Positions 36,980-49,480 of a stretch of DNA of 64,000 nucleotides are shown piece by piece. The stretch comes from Thysanoteuthis rhombus. Taxonomy: Eukaryota > Mollusca > Cephalopoda > Oegopsida > Thysanoteuthidae. The notes under the pieces were generated by a model. It was not told the origin of the DNA. It saw only the letters and a program-made list of their open reading frames with translations, and searched no databases. Numbering within the stretch: position 1 is the first letter of the stretch; each line of letters opens with the position of its first letter. Position numbers and translations under genes: made by a program. The stretch covers positions 52,848,338 to 52,912,337 of the forward strand of contig OY735212.1 of assembly GCA_963457665.1 (NCBI GenBank). The letters are read 5' to 3'.

Positions 36980-37400
36980 AGCAGTTGATTTTGCCTTCCT
37001 GCCATTACAAGAACAACAAGAACAGTCTTCACTAGAATTGAGGGTGTGAACCGATATGTAAAATTCACATCCCCTACCTCAATTTGAACTCGTGACTAAC
37101 TTATTGCTAGGGGGTTATCTTACTGATTGATAAATTGACAAATCTTGTCTATTAGCGAATATTTATCGCAGAGATACGCAAGGGCCTATTTCACTCTATT
37201 AAATAGATACACATAGAAATGATTATACATAGCGTTAAATTACATTGTAGCTCTATTTGAAATGATCACCCGTTATTACATGGTGAATGTATCTAATAAC
37301 TTTTTATTTATTATATATGCAATAAAAAAGTTGCAGTAATCATCTTCAATTGGAATGGAAGTTTATAGAGTTTGACCCTGTAGCAACTAGACTTGTTATG
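36980..37400. repeat. SINE-like repeat, copy at 37 kb
   Basis: GTTGCAGTAATCATCTTCAA, then TTGACCCTGTAGCAACTAGAC and CTTGTT, match the 56.6-56.8 kb copy (GTTACAGTTGTTATCCTCAA, TTGATCCTGCAGCAGCTAGG). A B-box-like minus-strand site (TTTGAACTCGTGAC on plus) is at about 37,082. A piece at 37,225-37,300 also resembles the left arm of the 59.8-kb palindrome. Confidence 0.6.
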
Positions 37401-37629
37401 AATATTTTGTATTTCATGACATGTTAGATATGTTTTATTTTCATTGTTGTACAGTATTGTTCCTTTTCTTATATTTTCTCATGTATTATCAAAATATATC
37501 AATATTTATTAATATATTTTATGAAATATGATATATTTGATTTAAACGACAACAATAATTGCTTGTTGCTCATAAATAAGAGAAATTAATTTAATACTTT
37601 TATTTGTCGATATTTGACGTGATATGTAT

Positions 37630-38525
37630 ACAAGGTCTATCCGGAAAGTATCCAACCATTTTGAATATTTTGAGAACCGGTTCCACGGCCTTGATTTAAC
37701 TTGGCAACCAATCAGTGCGGACCCTACTGTGTATGCATGAGCAGACACTTTCCAATAGGGTTACTCAGTCGGTAACAGATCGCCATTGAGTGGGCTTGTG
37801 TTCTGTCGAACCATCGCATTCATCAATGACAATTATGACAACGTACCAGCCCATCCTTCACGTCGTATGCAGGTTTATCGGGAGATGGATGAACATAGCA
37901 TCACTCAAATCTATCAGCTCCCTCATAGTCGAGGCTCGGTTCCCTGCGACTTCTAGCTTTTCCCAAGGAGAAAGTAAGAGCTCAGACCATGGAAGTGATT
38001 GAAAACGCAACGAGGCAGTCGATGGCGACCTTGAAAGAGAATTAGGCGAACTGCTATGAAGAGTGAAAGGGACGCTAGGATAAGGCTTTTTTATCGTTAG
38101 TATTGAATTACTTTTTTGTCGGCATGAGCCACCAGCTGGAAAAATGAAGATGCTAGTTGTTATGCGAACATCGAAGAACTATGATTCTTACTAAAAACTT
38201 GAACGTCTTGGTCAACCATCGTAATAAGTGTGGTCATTAACTCGACCTAAGAAAGGCTTGGCTAATCAGGAATCAACATGGCGCCATAAAATGCAAATGC
38301 ATAGAATCTGCCCTTATTTCAGAATGCAGGATCATTACCCAATGCGGAGGCCTCTAGTGCAGAGAATTATAGATTGGAAAATGTATAACGTCGTCTCAAT
38401 TTTCCAACTGAAGTTCACATTCGCCGCTCAGTGGCTTTATATTGTCATCAGACCATTTTATTCCTATTCTATGTCAATAAATTAAGATTTCATTTCTGGA
38501 CTCATTGACCGGAAAGTTGTGATAA
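37630..38525. mobile_element. possible DNA-transposon relic
   Basis: The segment starts near GGTCTATCCGGAAAGTATCC and ends near TTGACCGGAAAGTTGTG, but I cannot demonstrate matched terminal inverted repeats. Interior frames are broken and I do not recognise a transposase. A composition shift and repeat-like wording are the only support. Confidence 0.25.
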
Positions 38526-39077
38526 CAAGAAAAATGCATAAGATTAGGCGGCATTTCCATCTGGTATTTCGACATTGTGATGAAAAACCTTAACAAAGTC
38601 TGATAGTATCGGGAGGTGCTGCTGGGGCGCCTTGGGTTTGTAGTAAAGCGGTTCTGGCACCGAAACTATGCCTGATGGAAACTTTGTTTGTGTAAGAACT
38701 GTTGCCTTTGTTGCAGCATGTGTATGAAACCCCTGCTAAATTTAGTCTCACCCAGGAACCGATAGAAGCAGGTACATTTGGTCGCACCAATCTCCCAATT
38801 GGTACTCTAAGAATCATAATCCAAAATCCTGGTTTTTAATCCGGTCATTAAAACCGGTTGTAAAAGCTGGTCACTGGTGCCAGTGGAAAATATGCAACTA
38901 TATCAGTCACGAGGTGGAAGATTTCTTTTTCGGACTTCTTGTGTACATGCAGGACTGTATTGACAATCAGACACTTGATGCACATGCCTCAGCCCCTCAG
39001 ACTCTGAGGGGTTCCACGGTGGATTTACAAGGGCACTTATGGGACCTTCCTCTATTCTTCTCCTTCTTCTACCCTCA

Positions 39078-39112
<35 letters not shown>

Positions 39113-39321
39113 ATTCCAAAATAACAACACTGCGTACCGGTAAATTGAGAAATGTTTTACAGACCTCTTTAAAAGTTCATAAAAGTTTGTATTGTCTTTT
39201 GTATATGACTGCCCAAAATTTAGGAGCAAATTTTAGAGCCAAATGATCGGTTTATGCACTAGTTCTATTGTAAATAGTACAAATTAGTTTATATATCATC
39301 TTTTGTTCCTGTCATTCTTCC

Positions 39322-39376
<55 letters not shown>

Positions 39377-39414
39377 TTGGTTGTCTATATATTTGTGAGA
39401 AGAAATGATCAAAG

Positions 39415-39605
39415 CAGGCCTGCCTGACGGTCACGAAGGAGATAAAAAGGTCATGAGAGAGGATGCAGAAAACGGACCGGCCTGGCTGATGAAATAGATG
39501 GCTTTAGGCCTGCCTGACGATCATGACAGAGTGGGCAAAAAAAGTCATTTACTGTGAGAGAGGTTGGAAAAGGGAAGGGCCAGCCTGGTTAATCAGTCTA
39601 TGCAT
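39415..39605. repeat. about 90-bp tandem duplication
   Basis: AGGCCTGCCTGACG(G/A)TCA(C/T)GA occurs at 39,416 and again at 39,506. Each is followed by GAGAGAGG and GGCC(T/A)GCCTGG at comparable distances. Confidence 0.7.
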
Positions 39606-39715
39606 GTCGTAAAAACTTTGAAGAACTCTGAGACGGGGAGAAACTTTAACAAGGGTAACATGAAAAGCTGCGCAAACTACGTTGACCAAGATGATGGTGC
39701 ATGCGGGCCTGCCCA

Positions 39716-39778
39716 GGTTGTGCAATCGAATTTTGGCATGAGTGTCGTACACCCATGCCAAGAATCGATCGCACAACC
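39716..39778. repeat. 63-nt near-perfect inverted repeat (hairpin)
   Basis: The 30-nt arm starting GGTTGTGCAATCGA and ending GGCATGAGTGT is separated by only CGT from its inverted partner (ACACCCATGCC ... CGCACAACC). About 25 of 30 pairs match, and some mismatches would be G-U in RNA. It is not part of a repeat I recognise. Confidence 0.85.
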
Positions 39779-39911
39779 TACAAGTTACGACGCTAATTAC
39801 ACTTTGACAATTCTTTCGGCTCCTGCCACTTCGCTTAATTGGTTATGTTGTGTAAGAAGACATATTATGTATTATTTGTATACTGTCAGGTGTTCAGTTA
39901 TTCTTTCACTG

Positions 39912-40030
<119 letters not shown>

Positions 40031-40299
40031 AAACCTTGCTAGAGAAATTCGAGAAATATCAGAGCCTCGCTAAAGATATTAGGAATAATAATTGTGAAAT
40101 ATGGCACAAGTGCATCGGTCGTTATTGGAGCACCCGGAACATTTCCAAAAATCCTCGTAAAGAGATTGGAATAATTGGAGATCAGGGGAATTATTTAAAC
40201 CATCAGAAAATACTCATACGCTAAATGCCAACTTCTATTATATCTTTTAGATGTATCTTCGATCGGTACTCTTTATAATATAAACTCTTTGATAAAAGT

Positions 40300-40440
40300 T
40301 AAACCGAGTAAATATCAGCCAGCAATCAACAAGAAAACTGCAAAGAAAGCCGGAGTATTGAGGACACTTGTTGTCGCTTGATCTCCAGCTGGAGCTACAC
40401 ATACAACTTGCGAGGAAGCTCAACAAATAATAATAATGGT
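40300..40440 (+). mobile_element. LINE C-terminal fragment with AAT tail
   Basis: GCCGGAGTATTGAGGACACT and CTTGATCTCCAG resemble the 20.2, 21.3 and 21.5-kb copies (GCTGGAGTATTGAGGAGAC; CTTGACCTC). AATAATAAT follows at 40,427, as after the 21.5-kb copy. Confidence 0.5.
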
Positions 40441-40600
40441 GTTTACTGTTTATGATGCCAACCCTCTCTATATTGAGCGGCCTTATCAAAAGCCGTTACC
40501 ATGACGACGAGAAGAGTAGATGTGTGGCAGCCGTAAAATATATGTAAGTGGTTGTTGGGTAAGTAGAAGCAGAGAAGGTAAGTGTGAGACAGCCTGACTA

Positions 40601-40604
<4 letters not shown>

Positions 40605-40661
<57 letters not shown>
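40605..40661. repeat. (TA)n microsatellite
   Basis: An uninterrupted TA tract. Confidence 0.95.
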
Positions 40662-40664
<3 letters not shown>

Positions 40665-41339
40665 TTGTTCTGCCTATTTCTCCTGAAAAAAACGAAGAGA
40701 TGTTCTCCCTCTCTCTTTTTCATTTAGTTATTCTTTACCCTTCCTTCTAGCAGATGCCACAAAGTAAGCGGTGTGGGGAAGGGGTAATAGAGAATAAAAA
40801 AAGATGGAAGTCGACTATTTGCTTCTGAGGCCCATTCTGGTTTGGTGCGGGAAGATCAGCACATCTGACACTCATAGCGCCTCTTGGTTTTAAGCGAAAT
40901 TTTAGAACCCGTACTATTCTGACGCTGATAAGAGAATGCATAAGTATTTCGTTCAAGAAGGCCCAGACCGATCTGCCTGGATAACAAATATGTTCTGATT
41001 AAGAAGTCGATGGTATGATATTCCGTTCTGTGTCTGTTTTATGTTCAAGATTGGGTTGATTTCTGGATTGTTACAACTTTTACTTATTAGTTATTCATTA
41101 TCAGCTGTCGACTGGCGCGGCAAAAATCTCCCTCTCTCTCCATGTCTATTTCTCTCGTTTTCTCCCTATCTATCCGTCTATCTATCTCAATCCAGAACTC
41201 TTTTATCGAGCTCAGGTAAAAAAACAGGATTTCAAATGCAGCCCTTGGAGCCAGGCAGACCCCCTTCCGGTTCGGAAGAATGGCACTGAACGCTCTTCTA
41301 CCCACACATACCTCTATCTAGTCTTATACCAAACAAGAC

Positions 41340-41341
<2 letters not shown>

Positions 41342-41401
<60 letters not shown>

Positions 41402-41516
41402 AGTATATACACTCACATACACACGTATATATATATATATACATATAGATATATATATGTACATATATATATATATATACCTACATACATATTTATATAT
41501 ATATATATATATATAT

Positions 41517-41609
<93 letters not shown>
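41342..41609. repeat. (TC)n and (TA)n tracts
   Basis: A TC run (41,342-41,398) is followed by several TA runs (41,423-41,609) separated by short CATA/CCTA interruptions. Confidence 0.95.
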
Positions 41610-41613
<4 letters not shown>

Positions 41614-41699
41614 CGAATAAAATTCCATCTTATACCTTTTATGAAACAATACAATCAGAATATATAAAGATCGTATGAGCTACACCTGGATTTACCGAT

Positions 41700-42910
41700 C
41701 TTATACCGAAAATTGTTTCTTTAGTTGTAAGAAGGGTCAATCAAGGCGTTGAACTTCTTAAGATTTTTAGATAATTTGATGAAGACATGACCCGGGAAAT
41801 GAGATGTGAATAATTCAGTCTAAGGATATTGATCTTGAAATCTTCTTTTTTTGTTGTTGTTGTTCAAATTCTTCGGTTGAGAATGTTGGTACGAAATCTA
41901 CTTGTAGAAGTTTATTTGATCATAAGTTGGTTTGTATGTAGCCCAAAAATGAAACCTTTATAATGGATTTGATATTCATATAGAAGTGACATGAACAACG
42001 AGTCACGTCTGTTACACTTATTGATCCCTCATCGTCGAATATGTTTTTTTGTATCCTACGTCAGTAAGCTGTTTGTTTAAATAGAATAAATAATATATAG
42101 TATATAATAACATCCATATGCAATACATCATAATAATACCTTTATGTCTTCTCTTGAATGTGGGAAGGGGTGAGAGGAGTATGCCCAGATGTGCGCGCAG
42201 TGTTCCATTCTTGGAAGATTTGGCCCTTGGAGAGTATGATACCGCTTTGGATGTTACGAACCTTCTCGATTGGTCGAAAGGTCCTACCATTTTAGCAGTG
42301 TCTTTAGCATCAGAAGAGTTCCATCTTAATTTAGGTGTGAATTTTGAGATCGAGAAGTCTAGGCAGGTTGACTCTAGCAAAATAGTGCCATCTACTGAGA
42401 AGACCAGGTTTTATACGGCGGAGGTGAAAAGATATAAGATTGGTTTTGGAAGGATTGAATTTAACGAGCCATTTGATAACCCATTTTACAATCATAGTGA
42501 GTTCATCTGCACGGTCCGTATCTTTTTAGACGTGAAGTGTGCTGCCATCCGCATATGTCTATAGATGGGTTGATTATATTTACTTATAAACATGAATGAG
42601 TAGGCCCTAAGCTGGGTACTTGGGACATCCCTGCATTAATTTCCTGGATCATGCAGACTGGTCATTGACTGCAACATTATATTTCTTCCTGATAGGAAAG
42701 ATTTAATAGTCGATTGAACCAGTTATGCCATAGCTAGTAAGTTTATGAAGGAAATCCTTGTGCCAAACTTTGATGAGTGCTTTGGAGATACCCAAGACAA
42801 TAACACGGGCATCATAGCCACTATCCAGTGCACAAATAATCCTATAAGCAATGATACTACGTCAGCAATAGACTTGGACGTCTGAAAGTTGTATTGATCA
42901 TCTCTTACTT
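41700..42910 (-). pseudogene. decayed jockey-type LINE reverse transcriptase
   Basis: Minus-strand translation in shifting frames gives the core of a jockey-like non-LTR reverse transcriptase in the correct order. DDQYNFQTSKSIADVVSLL (42,905-42,850) matches the QYGFRKxRSTAD region. DSGYDARVIVLGISKALIKVW matches the AxxLDISKAFDKVWH motif A block, followed by HKLTSYGITG. An AGVPQGS-like piece is degraded to QGCPK. YADGSTLH (about 42,555) is the catalytic FADD/YADD box with the second Asp lost. TPKLRWNS (about 42,320) and RARxxFxxxQxxxIYK-type sequence follow. The missing catalytic Asp and many stops and frameshifts make it inactive. No endonuclease ORF is seen. The 148-codon plus-strand frame at 42,118-42,564 is antisense shadow. 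Confidence 0.75.
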
Positions 42911-43078
42911 TAAAATATGGAAAACTCTGAACACATTACATGAAGAGCATTTGGAAAATAACTGACCTGCCTGATATAGCAATGTAGATGCTTTGAGACT
43001 ATAAATTTTCGAATAGAAAAATTCTTTGTCAGCGTTAACATTCAACAAAACTATATCAGGATAAAAGTGTAAAGTTTC

Positions 43079-43082
<4 letters not shown>

Positions 43083-43156
<74 letters not shown>
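43083..43156. repeat. (TA)n microsatellite
   Basis: An uninterrupted TA tract followed by GGGGGGGCGCACACACGCACA. Confidence 0.95.
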
Positions 43157-43158
<2 letters not shown>

Positions 43159-44284
43159 GGGGGCGCACACACGCACACACGTACGTACAGAGTGAGCAGA
43201 AAGTCTTTTTGATACTGGTGATTGCAGGACCACCTATGCAGAAAAGAAAACCTCTCTATCTGTACACGTGACGCTAAAACATTCATGATTTCATCGAGCA
43301 TAGATTTTTAAGGATTGTATACAATCAGGGAAAGTCTTAATGATCAACCTTTATATTCTCACTTACATAATTTTGACTGTAATAACATATTCGAAAAAGC
43401 TTCACGTATTAATAATTATCTATAATCAGATACAATTTGATTTTTAGCCAAAAGATGCGATCAGAATGTAAGGAATACTTTGAAGGATGCTGGGGCATAT
43501 CCAGGATTTTGAGCAGGGAGCGGATCCGACTTCATTTCACTCCATCTGTCTGATTAGACAATGGATATGATTACCTTTTATGTTTAAGCTTAAATTATTA
43601 TTACTTTGAGTTGTATGGTCGTTTTTTTAATAAATTTCTGCTAGAAAACAATTTTTTAAATTGCACTTTCCTCGAGCAGGGGAAGGGGTTCGGACCCCCC
43701 TTAGGTCTCCGCCTGAGATACATATTTCTCGCTTCAGTAAATTGTAAAGAGATCCTTTCTTAATTTTGACGCTCTTTCTACGTCTTGGAAAGTCGGATAC
43801 TGCGTCAGGGACATGTTCGCAATTTGAACTTTAGATGACCATCCTCTTTAGATGAAATGATAGTATCTTTTTTCTCCTCGCTTTCTGTCTTGTTTGTTCT
43901 GCGAAGATATTTGTTGTGTACCGTGGCTTTCATTCTACGACAATCACAGCTCAAAAGTATTTTTTCTAATTGTAACAACGGACGAATTTTGTCTTCTAAA
44001 ATGTTTTTTCAGTGACCAAATGAAACATTTAATAACTGTCCAAGGTACAGAATTGCATAAACACCGCAGACGATATGGGTAGTTGCAAACGGTATTTAGC
44101 CGATGAAAATTGACTTGCTTATTACATACAATTGTATAAAATGGCGCACGTTTCTAAAAGGGTAACAGTTAACAAGTACTAATGATCATAATTGGTTTAT
44201 TCCCACAGTAACGCTTGCCATAATTCCTGACTTCTGATAGTCCTTATCTACCCCATTTTCTATGCATTTTTGTAATAAAATCAA

Positions 44285-44480
44285 TAGCAAAACACATGGG
44301 CGTCCACTGACACTTTTCCAGCGAGGGACAATGCATTGGTGGGGGGTGTATATTCGGAATATTTATTTGCAATAACCCAATTACCAGCGAATAATAATGC
44401 CACATCTTTATACAGGAACATTAGGTTGGGGTTACATAAAACAATTGTACAACACTGTTATTTCCAACTTTCAAACCTGT
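44285..44480. repeat. dispersed repeat, copy A (partner at 51,985)
   Basis: Starts GGGCGTCCACTGACACTTTT and contains TTGGGGTTACATAAAACAAT. Both phrases recur in the same order at 51,985-52,200 with small changes. Confidence 0.6.
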
Positions 44481-44929
44481 TTGTATCCCTTGAAGACACT
44501 CAAAGCAATTCACTTACATTATACATATAATAACCTATTCTTTCAGTGACGCTAGCATCAATTCCTATTTGCTGACACTACCTTCCATATTTTCAATGTA
44601 CAGCGATACTTGCTAGCTTTATCACGCACCTTTCTAACCTTTCACAGTCATAAAGCATTCGCCTCAGAAATTCGTGTCAAGAGGCAACAATAAGATGAAG
44701 AAATAACTAACCAAAATCTATACTAGTGATACTCTTGTCACGATGACACTGTTAACTTTCAATGGTCAAATCACCTGAAAACTAATCGATCACGAGAGAT
44801 TATTTGGAGAGTAGAAATTTGAATGAGACTCTTTTGTAAAGCAGTGTTCATTCTTTGTTACGGGATCACAATTTTGAAAAAAAAAAATTCGGTTTAGATT
44901 CGATTCAGCAAACTGGAGTAATTTTTTAC

Positions 44930-45118
44930 ATCGGGCGTAGATGTGAAGGGGCGCAAAATTTCCTATGGTCTATAATGTCTCTTAGTGAATAATTATGCCC
45001 TCCCCTAGGATACAGCGCAACTGCCCTGGATGCTATCTTTAACCCCACCCCAGACGCTGTCTCTGTCACCGAGTGCTATCCTTGGCCCCAGGCACTGAGA
45101 ATTCTTCCTTCGCCCTGT
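44930..45118. repeat. dispersed GC-rich repeat, copy B
   Basis: Shares order and wording with 36,161-36,350, ending CACTGAGAATTCTTCCTTCG against CACTGAGAACTCTTGCTACG. Confidence 0.65.
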
Positions 45119-45561
45119 ACCCAAACATTGTAGCAATTTTAGTGTTTTTTCACGGCCAGAGTGCAAGCCCGACGCCTATGATGGACACCCTTGAAGGGCT
45201 TAAAGGCCTCAACCGCCCCGCTATTTAACCATAGCATGGTCTGTGGGGGAGGGGGTGCAAAACGAACGTAGACTGTCCGAGTCAGAATTTGAACGAGATA
45301 ACTTAAGTTCTCTTTAAATCTCAATACAAAAATGTATTCCTTCTGGTGTTTATATATTGTGAAAAGTATCAATGTTATTCACTAATTGTGGTTTTTGTTG
45401 TTTTTTTTAAAATAAATTTTGATGTTCGTTACATTTTATTTAGTCGCTGCTGGATTAAATTAAAATAAAATCCGGCAAAATTGAACCAGACAGATGTCAG
45501 AGTTGCAGATATTTCGAAGTAATGGAGCTTTGGGAAAGAAATGGCGAAATAATGCATATAT

Positions 45562-45597
<36 letters not shown>

Positions 45598-47029
45598 CAG
45601 CATTTCTGATACCGATGCAATTTACACGTGTACAAACGTAGCTGAGGCTCAATGGATTTCTTTATGACGAAGTGTTAGTACTGTAACACAGGTATGTTGT
45701 TTTGTGAAACAAAAATAAGCAGATTAGTGTTAGGAAAAGAAACAGCATTTAGAACAAATGATACAAGTAAAACATTTGATAAAATTATTAAATAAGTACT
45801 TAAGATATTGTTAAAATACAATAATTAGTTGATTCTTGGTAGAATTTTAAAATTGAGATGTCTTTCACATGAAAAGTTTCTCATGCTGATTATTACGATT
45901 ATTTTTTTATTTACCGGTAAACAACATTTGACACTATCCTCGGTTATATAGAGTGTTCATAATTTTTATACCAGAATTCTCTCCAAGCTTACTTCTTTAT
46001 AATAACACAAAGATTTTGACGATTAACTTTTACACAAGTTCTTTTCTTCTCCATGTGTTGATTTCCTGCAGAACGCCAGATTCAGAACACAGCTCCAAAG
46101 TATCGAAGCCTACCAATAAAGAATACCGGATGAATGGGGTTTAACCGATAAATTCTTAGTACCTACTGCCTTTATAAAAGTGAGTTAGGATCGCCGAAAT
46201 TTTCGTCTGATCAAAGAAGGCTGAGAGTGAGAAAAAGCTCTGATCAGTAGAAACTGTGTTACGTTTATGTGGAAAAAAGTCTGGACGCTGAACGAAAAAG
46301 TTCAGGCGTCTAATTTACAAATGTTTGCAGGGACTTGAATGTCTTGCAAGTGGTTTCAATACACAGACATTAAAGAGGATTCTTGTGTTTATTTTCCTCG
46401 AACGAACGCGTCTTTTCCTGCTTGTAGAGAGGGCACAAGCACTTTATGGATAGTTCTAAAAGGCTGCATTGATAAATGTGACTTCTGAGAGACAAACGGG
46501 CACTCCTATTAACAAAGCACATACAATCATATGCTTTCTTGCCTTCTTCAATGGCATCATTCTTAATCTTCAAAAATAGAACAATCCAAGGTATAGGATT
46601 TAAAAAAATGTTCTGTTCCATGTTGGGAAAACGGAGGTTACTGGCTAATTGATATAGGCCTACTTCTTGGCAAAGAAAGTTTATTTATTAAGCGTAGATT
46701 AGTTTGGGGTGTCCGCTTGGGATGCAAACAGGGAATTTGCCTGGCATCCTGGATAAGGCCTTCTCCCTGGAGGTGATGTGGTTTGAAAGTTGAAACCTTA
46801 TAGTCAATAAAATATAATGGTGTTATGTAACTTCACCTTTATGTACCAATATAAAAAAATATGTATCTGAATATATCCTTCTGTCCCCTGCCCGAAAATA
46901 TATCCCCTACACCGAGAAGTGGCAGCAAACGCCCACGGAGGCACCAAGTGTAGATCAAACTATCTAAACAGTTGCAGTGACAAGAGGAGTCTGCTTACCG
47001 TTATCCAAAAGGCATACGCCTGCTTTTTG

Positions 47030-47125
47030 ACTAAGATAACTACGTAGTTCCTGTCGATGCTGCAGGTCAGTGTTCGATTCCTGGCCGGAATTTCAAATAC
47101 AGGTTTTCAAGGCAAACAGGATCTT
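47030..47125 (+). repeat. SINE-like repeat, partner of 32.85 kb
   Basis: It carries a good B box in GTTCGATTCC and flanking GGTCAG/CTGGCC that could form a T stem. An AAATACAGGTTTTCAAG motif follows at the same distance as in the partner copy. Confidence 0.6.
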
Positions 47126-47218
47126 TATACTTGGAGGGTTGTAGAAACATGGTCTTCCTATTCCCCTTCCTACCATTTAACCTTGTGCAAAACTATATAT
47201 CAATATTTGTGTGTGTTT

Positions 47219-47255
<37 letters not shown>

Positions 47256-47521
47256 CACGTATTCAAGTCTGTATGTGTTTGTATGAGTGCAAAAAGGAAT
47301 TCGCAAGAGACTAACAGCTGCAGATGGTAGCATTTATGAGGTCGTCTGCGACCAGAGGAATGGTGGGAAGCAAAGATAATTGAAGAGAAGGACATTCGTA
47401 TAAAAAGAGGAACATGAAAATAGAAAAAAAAAAGACGGAAATTATAATACATGATAGAGAGAGAGAGGGGGAGAGAGAGAATTTATCAAAATTAGGACAT
47501 TATCAACTCAAATATGTATAT

Positions 47522-47568
47522 TTATATATATATATATATATAATTTGAAACACATATGTACAATACAT

Positions 47569-47638
<70 letters not shown>
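47522..47638. repeat. (TA)n-rich tract
   Basis: TA runs with an embedded CA run at about 47,570-47,582. Confidence 0.95.
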
Positions 47639-47640
<2 letters not shown>

Positions 47641-47839
47641 TACTAAACCTCACCTTAGAACTACATTGCGCAGTCCTTTGGGCTGTTCAGGCACAAGCAC
47701 TTTCGTAAAAAAATGTGGAAAACCCTCTCGAATCTTCGTCCGTGGTACCCAGCTATCATAATCTTTAACAATGCGTGAATAAGATATAAAAGAGAATTAT
47801 TTGAAAAATAATAGAAAATAGATACCCAGATGGCATTGC

Positions 47840-48064
47840 AATAATTACACTTCGTAAAGATTCTAACAAGATAAAGATTCATAAAGAAGTAAGACAGGAG
47901 GATTTAATATCACCGAAATTATTTATAACCAGCCTTGAAAGCACCATCCGTAGTACTGACTGGGAAAACGTGGAAGTAAACATAGACAGAGAATATTTGA
48001 ACAATTTAAGACATTGTGGTGATAATGCATCAATAGCAGAAGCTGCGGGGATCATCAACAAATC

Positions 48065-48065
<1 letters not shown>
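47840..48065 (+). pseudogene. older RTE-type LINE reverse transcriptase, 5' piece
   Basis: The plus strand encodes, with few breaks, KDSNKIKIHKEVRQEDLIS, PKLFITSLESTIRSTDWENV and REYLNNLRHCGDNASIAEAA. These match the GVRQGDxISPKLF - LNNLRFADDI region of RTE-like reverse transcriptases. The catalytic FADD is changed to CGDN and the conserved Gly of RQGD to Glu, so the copy is dead. It stops abruptly at 48,065, where the younger minus-strand element begins, and resumes at 50,985. Confidence 0.75.
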
Positions 48066-48097
<32 letters not shown>

Positions 48098-48099
48098 GT

Positions 48100-49480
48100 T
48101 CTCTTAACGTCTGTCGTTGGACATAGACCTTCCCCAGGATTCTATCGCGGGCATCAGTCTGTACTCTCTGAATTTGTCTAACTCATCCGTCCATCTGGTA
48201 ATTGACCGGCCTCGGTTGCGCATGCGATCTCTGGGAATCCATGTTGGGAGCTGTGATGTCCATTGGTTGTCTGTCATTCTCGCAACGTGGCCAGCCCGTT
48301 GCAATTTGAGTTTTTTTAATGGATTCCAGGATATCTCAGACTCCTGTTTTCTCCCGGCTGTATTGTGCTGTCTTGTGCTCTCTCCACACGAGGTTGAGCA
48401 TAATTTTTTCATGTACATGTTGCATGGTTCTCAGTTAGCGAGCCTGTCTCTTGGTTCAATGTTTCAGCTCCATAAGTGATTATCGAGAGAATGCATTAGT
48501 TGTATACCCTTCTCGTCGGAATAAATGTGATTTTCTTGTTTTTGAAGTTTGAGTTTGCTCTTCCAAAGACTTGCCATCCTAGAGTGATTCTTCGCTTGAT
48601 TTCTTCTTCTTTTGAGGATCTCATGGAGATTTGTTGTCCTAGGTAGATGTAGTGGTCTACTTCCCTCAGTTCTGCATCTACGGTTTTATTTCTGACGTGA
48701 TTATTGCACATGATCTTCGTCTTGTTGAAGTTCATGTTTCGGCTGAATTTCTTGCTCTCTGCATTTAGTTCATATATCATTAGTTGAAAGTCGTGTAGCT
48801 TCTCTGCAAAAAGGTCGATGTCGTCTGCAAATCTGAGGTTGCTCAGATATTCGCCGTCTATTCTGATTCCTTTATTCTCCTGGGCAAGGTTTCTGAAGAT
48901 TATCTTGAGGCAGGCTGTGAAGAGTTTGTGTGAGCTGGTATGACCTAGTCTTACTCCTTTTTGGAGCTGAAAGGGACCTGAGTCTTTATGTAGCCTAATA
49001 AAGGAGCTGCTGTAACTATATATATGTTGCAAGACTCTAACGTATACGGGGTCTACACTTTGTAGACTGATGGCTTTTATGACTATAGGAATTTCCTCTG
49101 AGTCGAAGGCTATTTTGAAATCGATAAATGCTACTGTGATTGGCATTTTGTATTCTACTCCTTTCAGTTGATTTATCAACTGCAGGTGGTCCATAGTCGA
49201 ATACCTTTTTTTTAAAGCCAGTTTGATTTTCGTATCGTGTTTTTGTAATTTGGTTGGTGATGATTTTTGTGAAAAGTTTGTATGTGCAGTTGAGTAGGCT
49301 TATAGGTCTGTAGTTGTCGAGATCTTTTAGGTTTCCTTTCTTATATAAAAGCATAATTATTGCAGTGTTCCAATCTTCCGGGACTTTACTTTGTTTTAGG
49401 CATGAGTTGAATAGAATAGCCAGTTTTGCATTTCCCCGCTTTTTTGAGTAGATCAATGGTGATGTTGTCTGGTCCCGGGG
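48100..49480 (-). pseudogene. reverse transcriptase of the younger RTE-type LINE
   Basis: In order on the minus strand: LDNYRPISLLNCTYKLFTKI (about 49,310), NQTGFKK (about 49,230), then a frameshift at a T8-9 homopolymer (49,205-49,213). It continues with TVAFIDFKIAFDS (49,140-49,105, motif A), the former RQGD site as KGVRLGHTSSHKLF, NLRFADDIDLFAEKL (about 48,835, catalytic FADD intact) and HYIYLGQQIS (about 48,650). EIKRRITLGWQVFGRANSNF (about 48,595) is followed by a stop at 48,498-48,496. After it, CILSIITYGAET and GHVARMTDNQWT ... RWTDELDKF (48,300-48,160) continue. FADD is intact, but RQGD has degraded to RLGH, and frameshift and stop prevent a full protein. Confidence 0.85.

Larger units (their letters stand above)
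42911..47640. other. repeat-rich flank, no supported gene
   Basis: I see no coding exon. It contains a TA tract (43,083-43,156), a repeat shared with 52.0-52.2 kb (44,285-44,480), a GC-rich repeat (44,930-45,118), a TAG run at about 45,567-45,600, a SINE-like copy (47,030) and TG/TA tracts (47,217 and 47,522). Confidence 0.5.

Noticed and set aside
37630..38525. Mariner-type transposon
   Set aside because: The ends only loosely recall mariner-like termini and I could not read a D,D-D transposase; listed only as a possible relic.
42118..42564. 148-codon plus-strand ORF with a signal-peptide-like N-terminus
   Set aside because: Antisense to the jockey-type reverse transcriptase remnant, whose motifs read on the minus strand.
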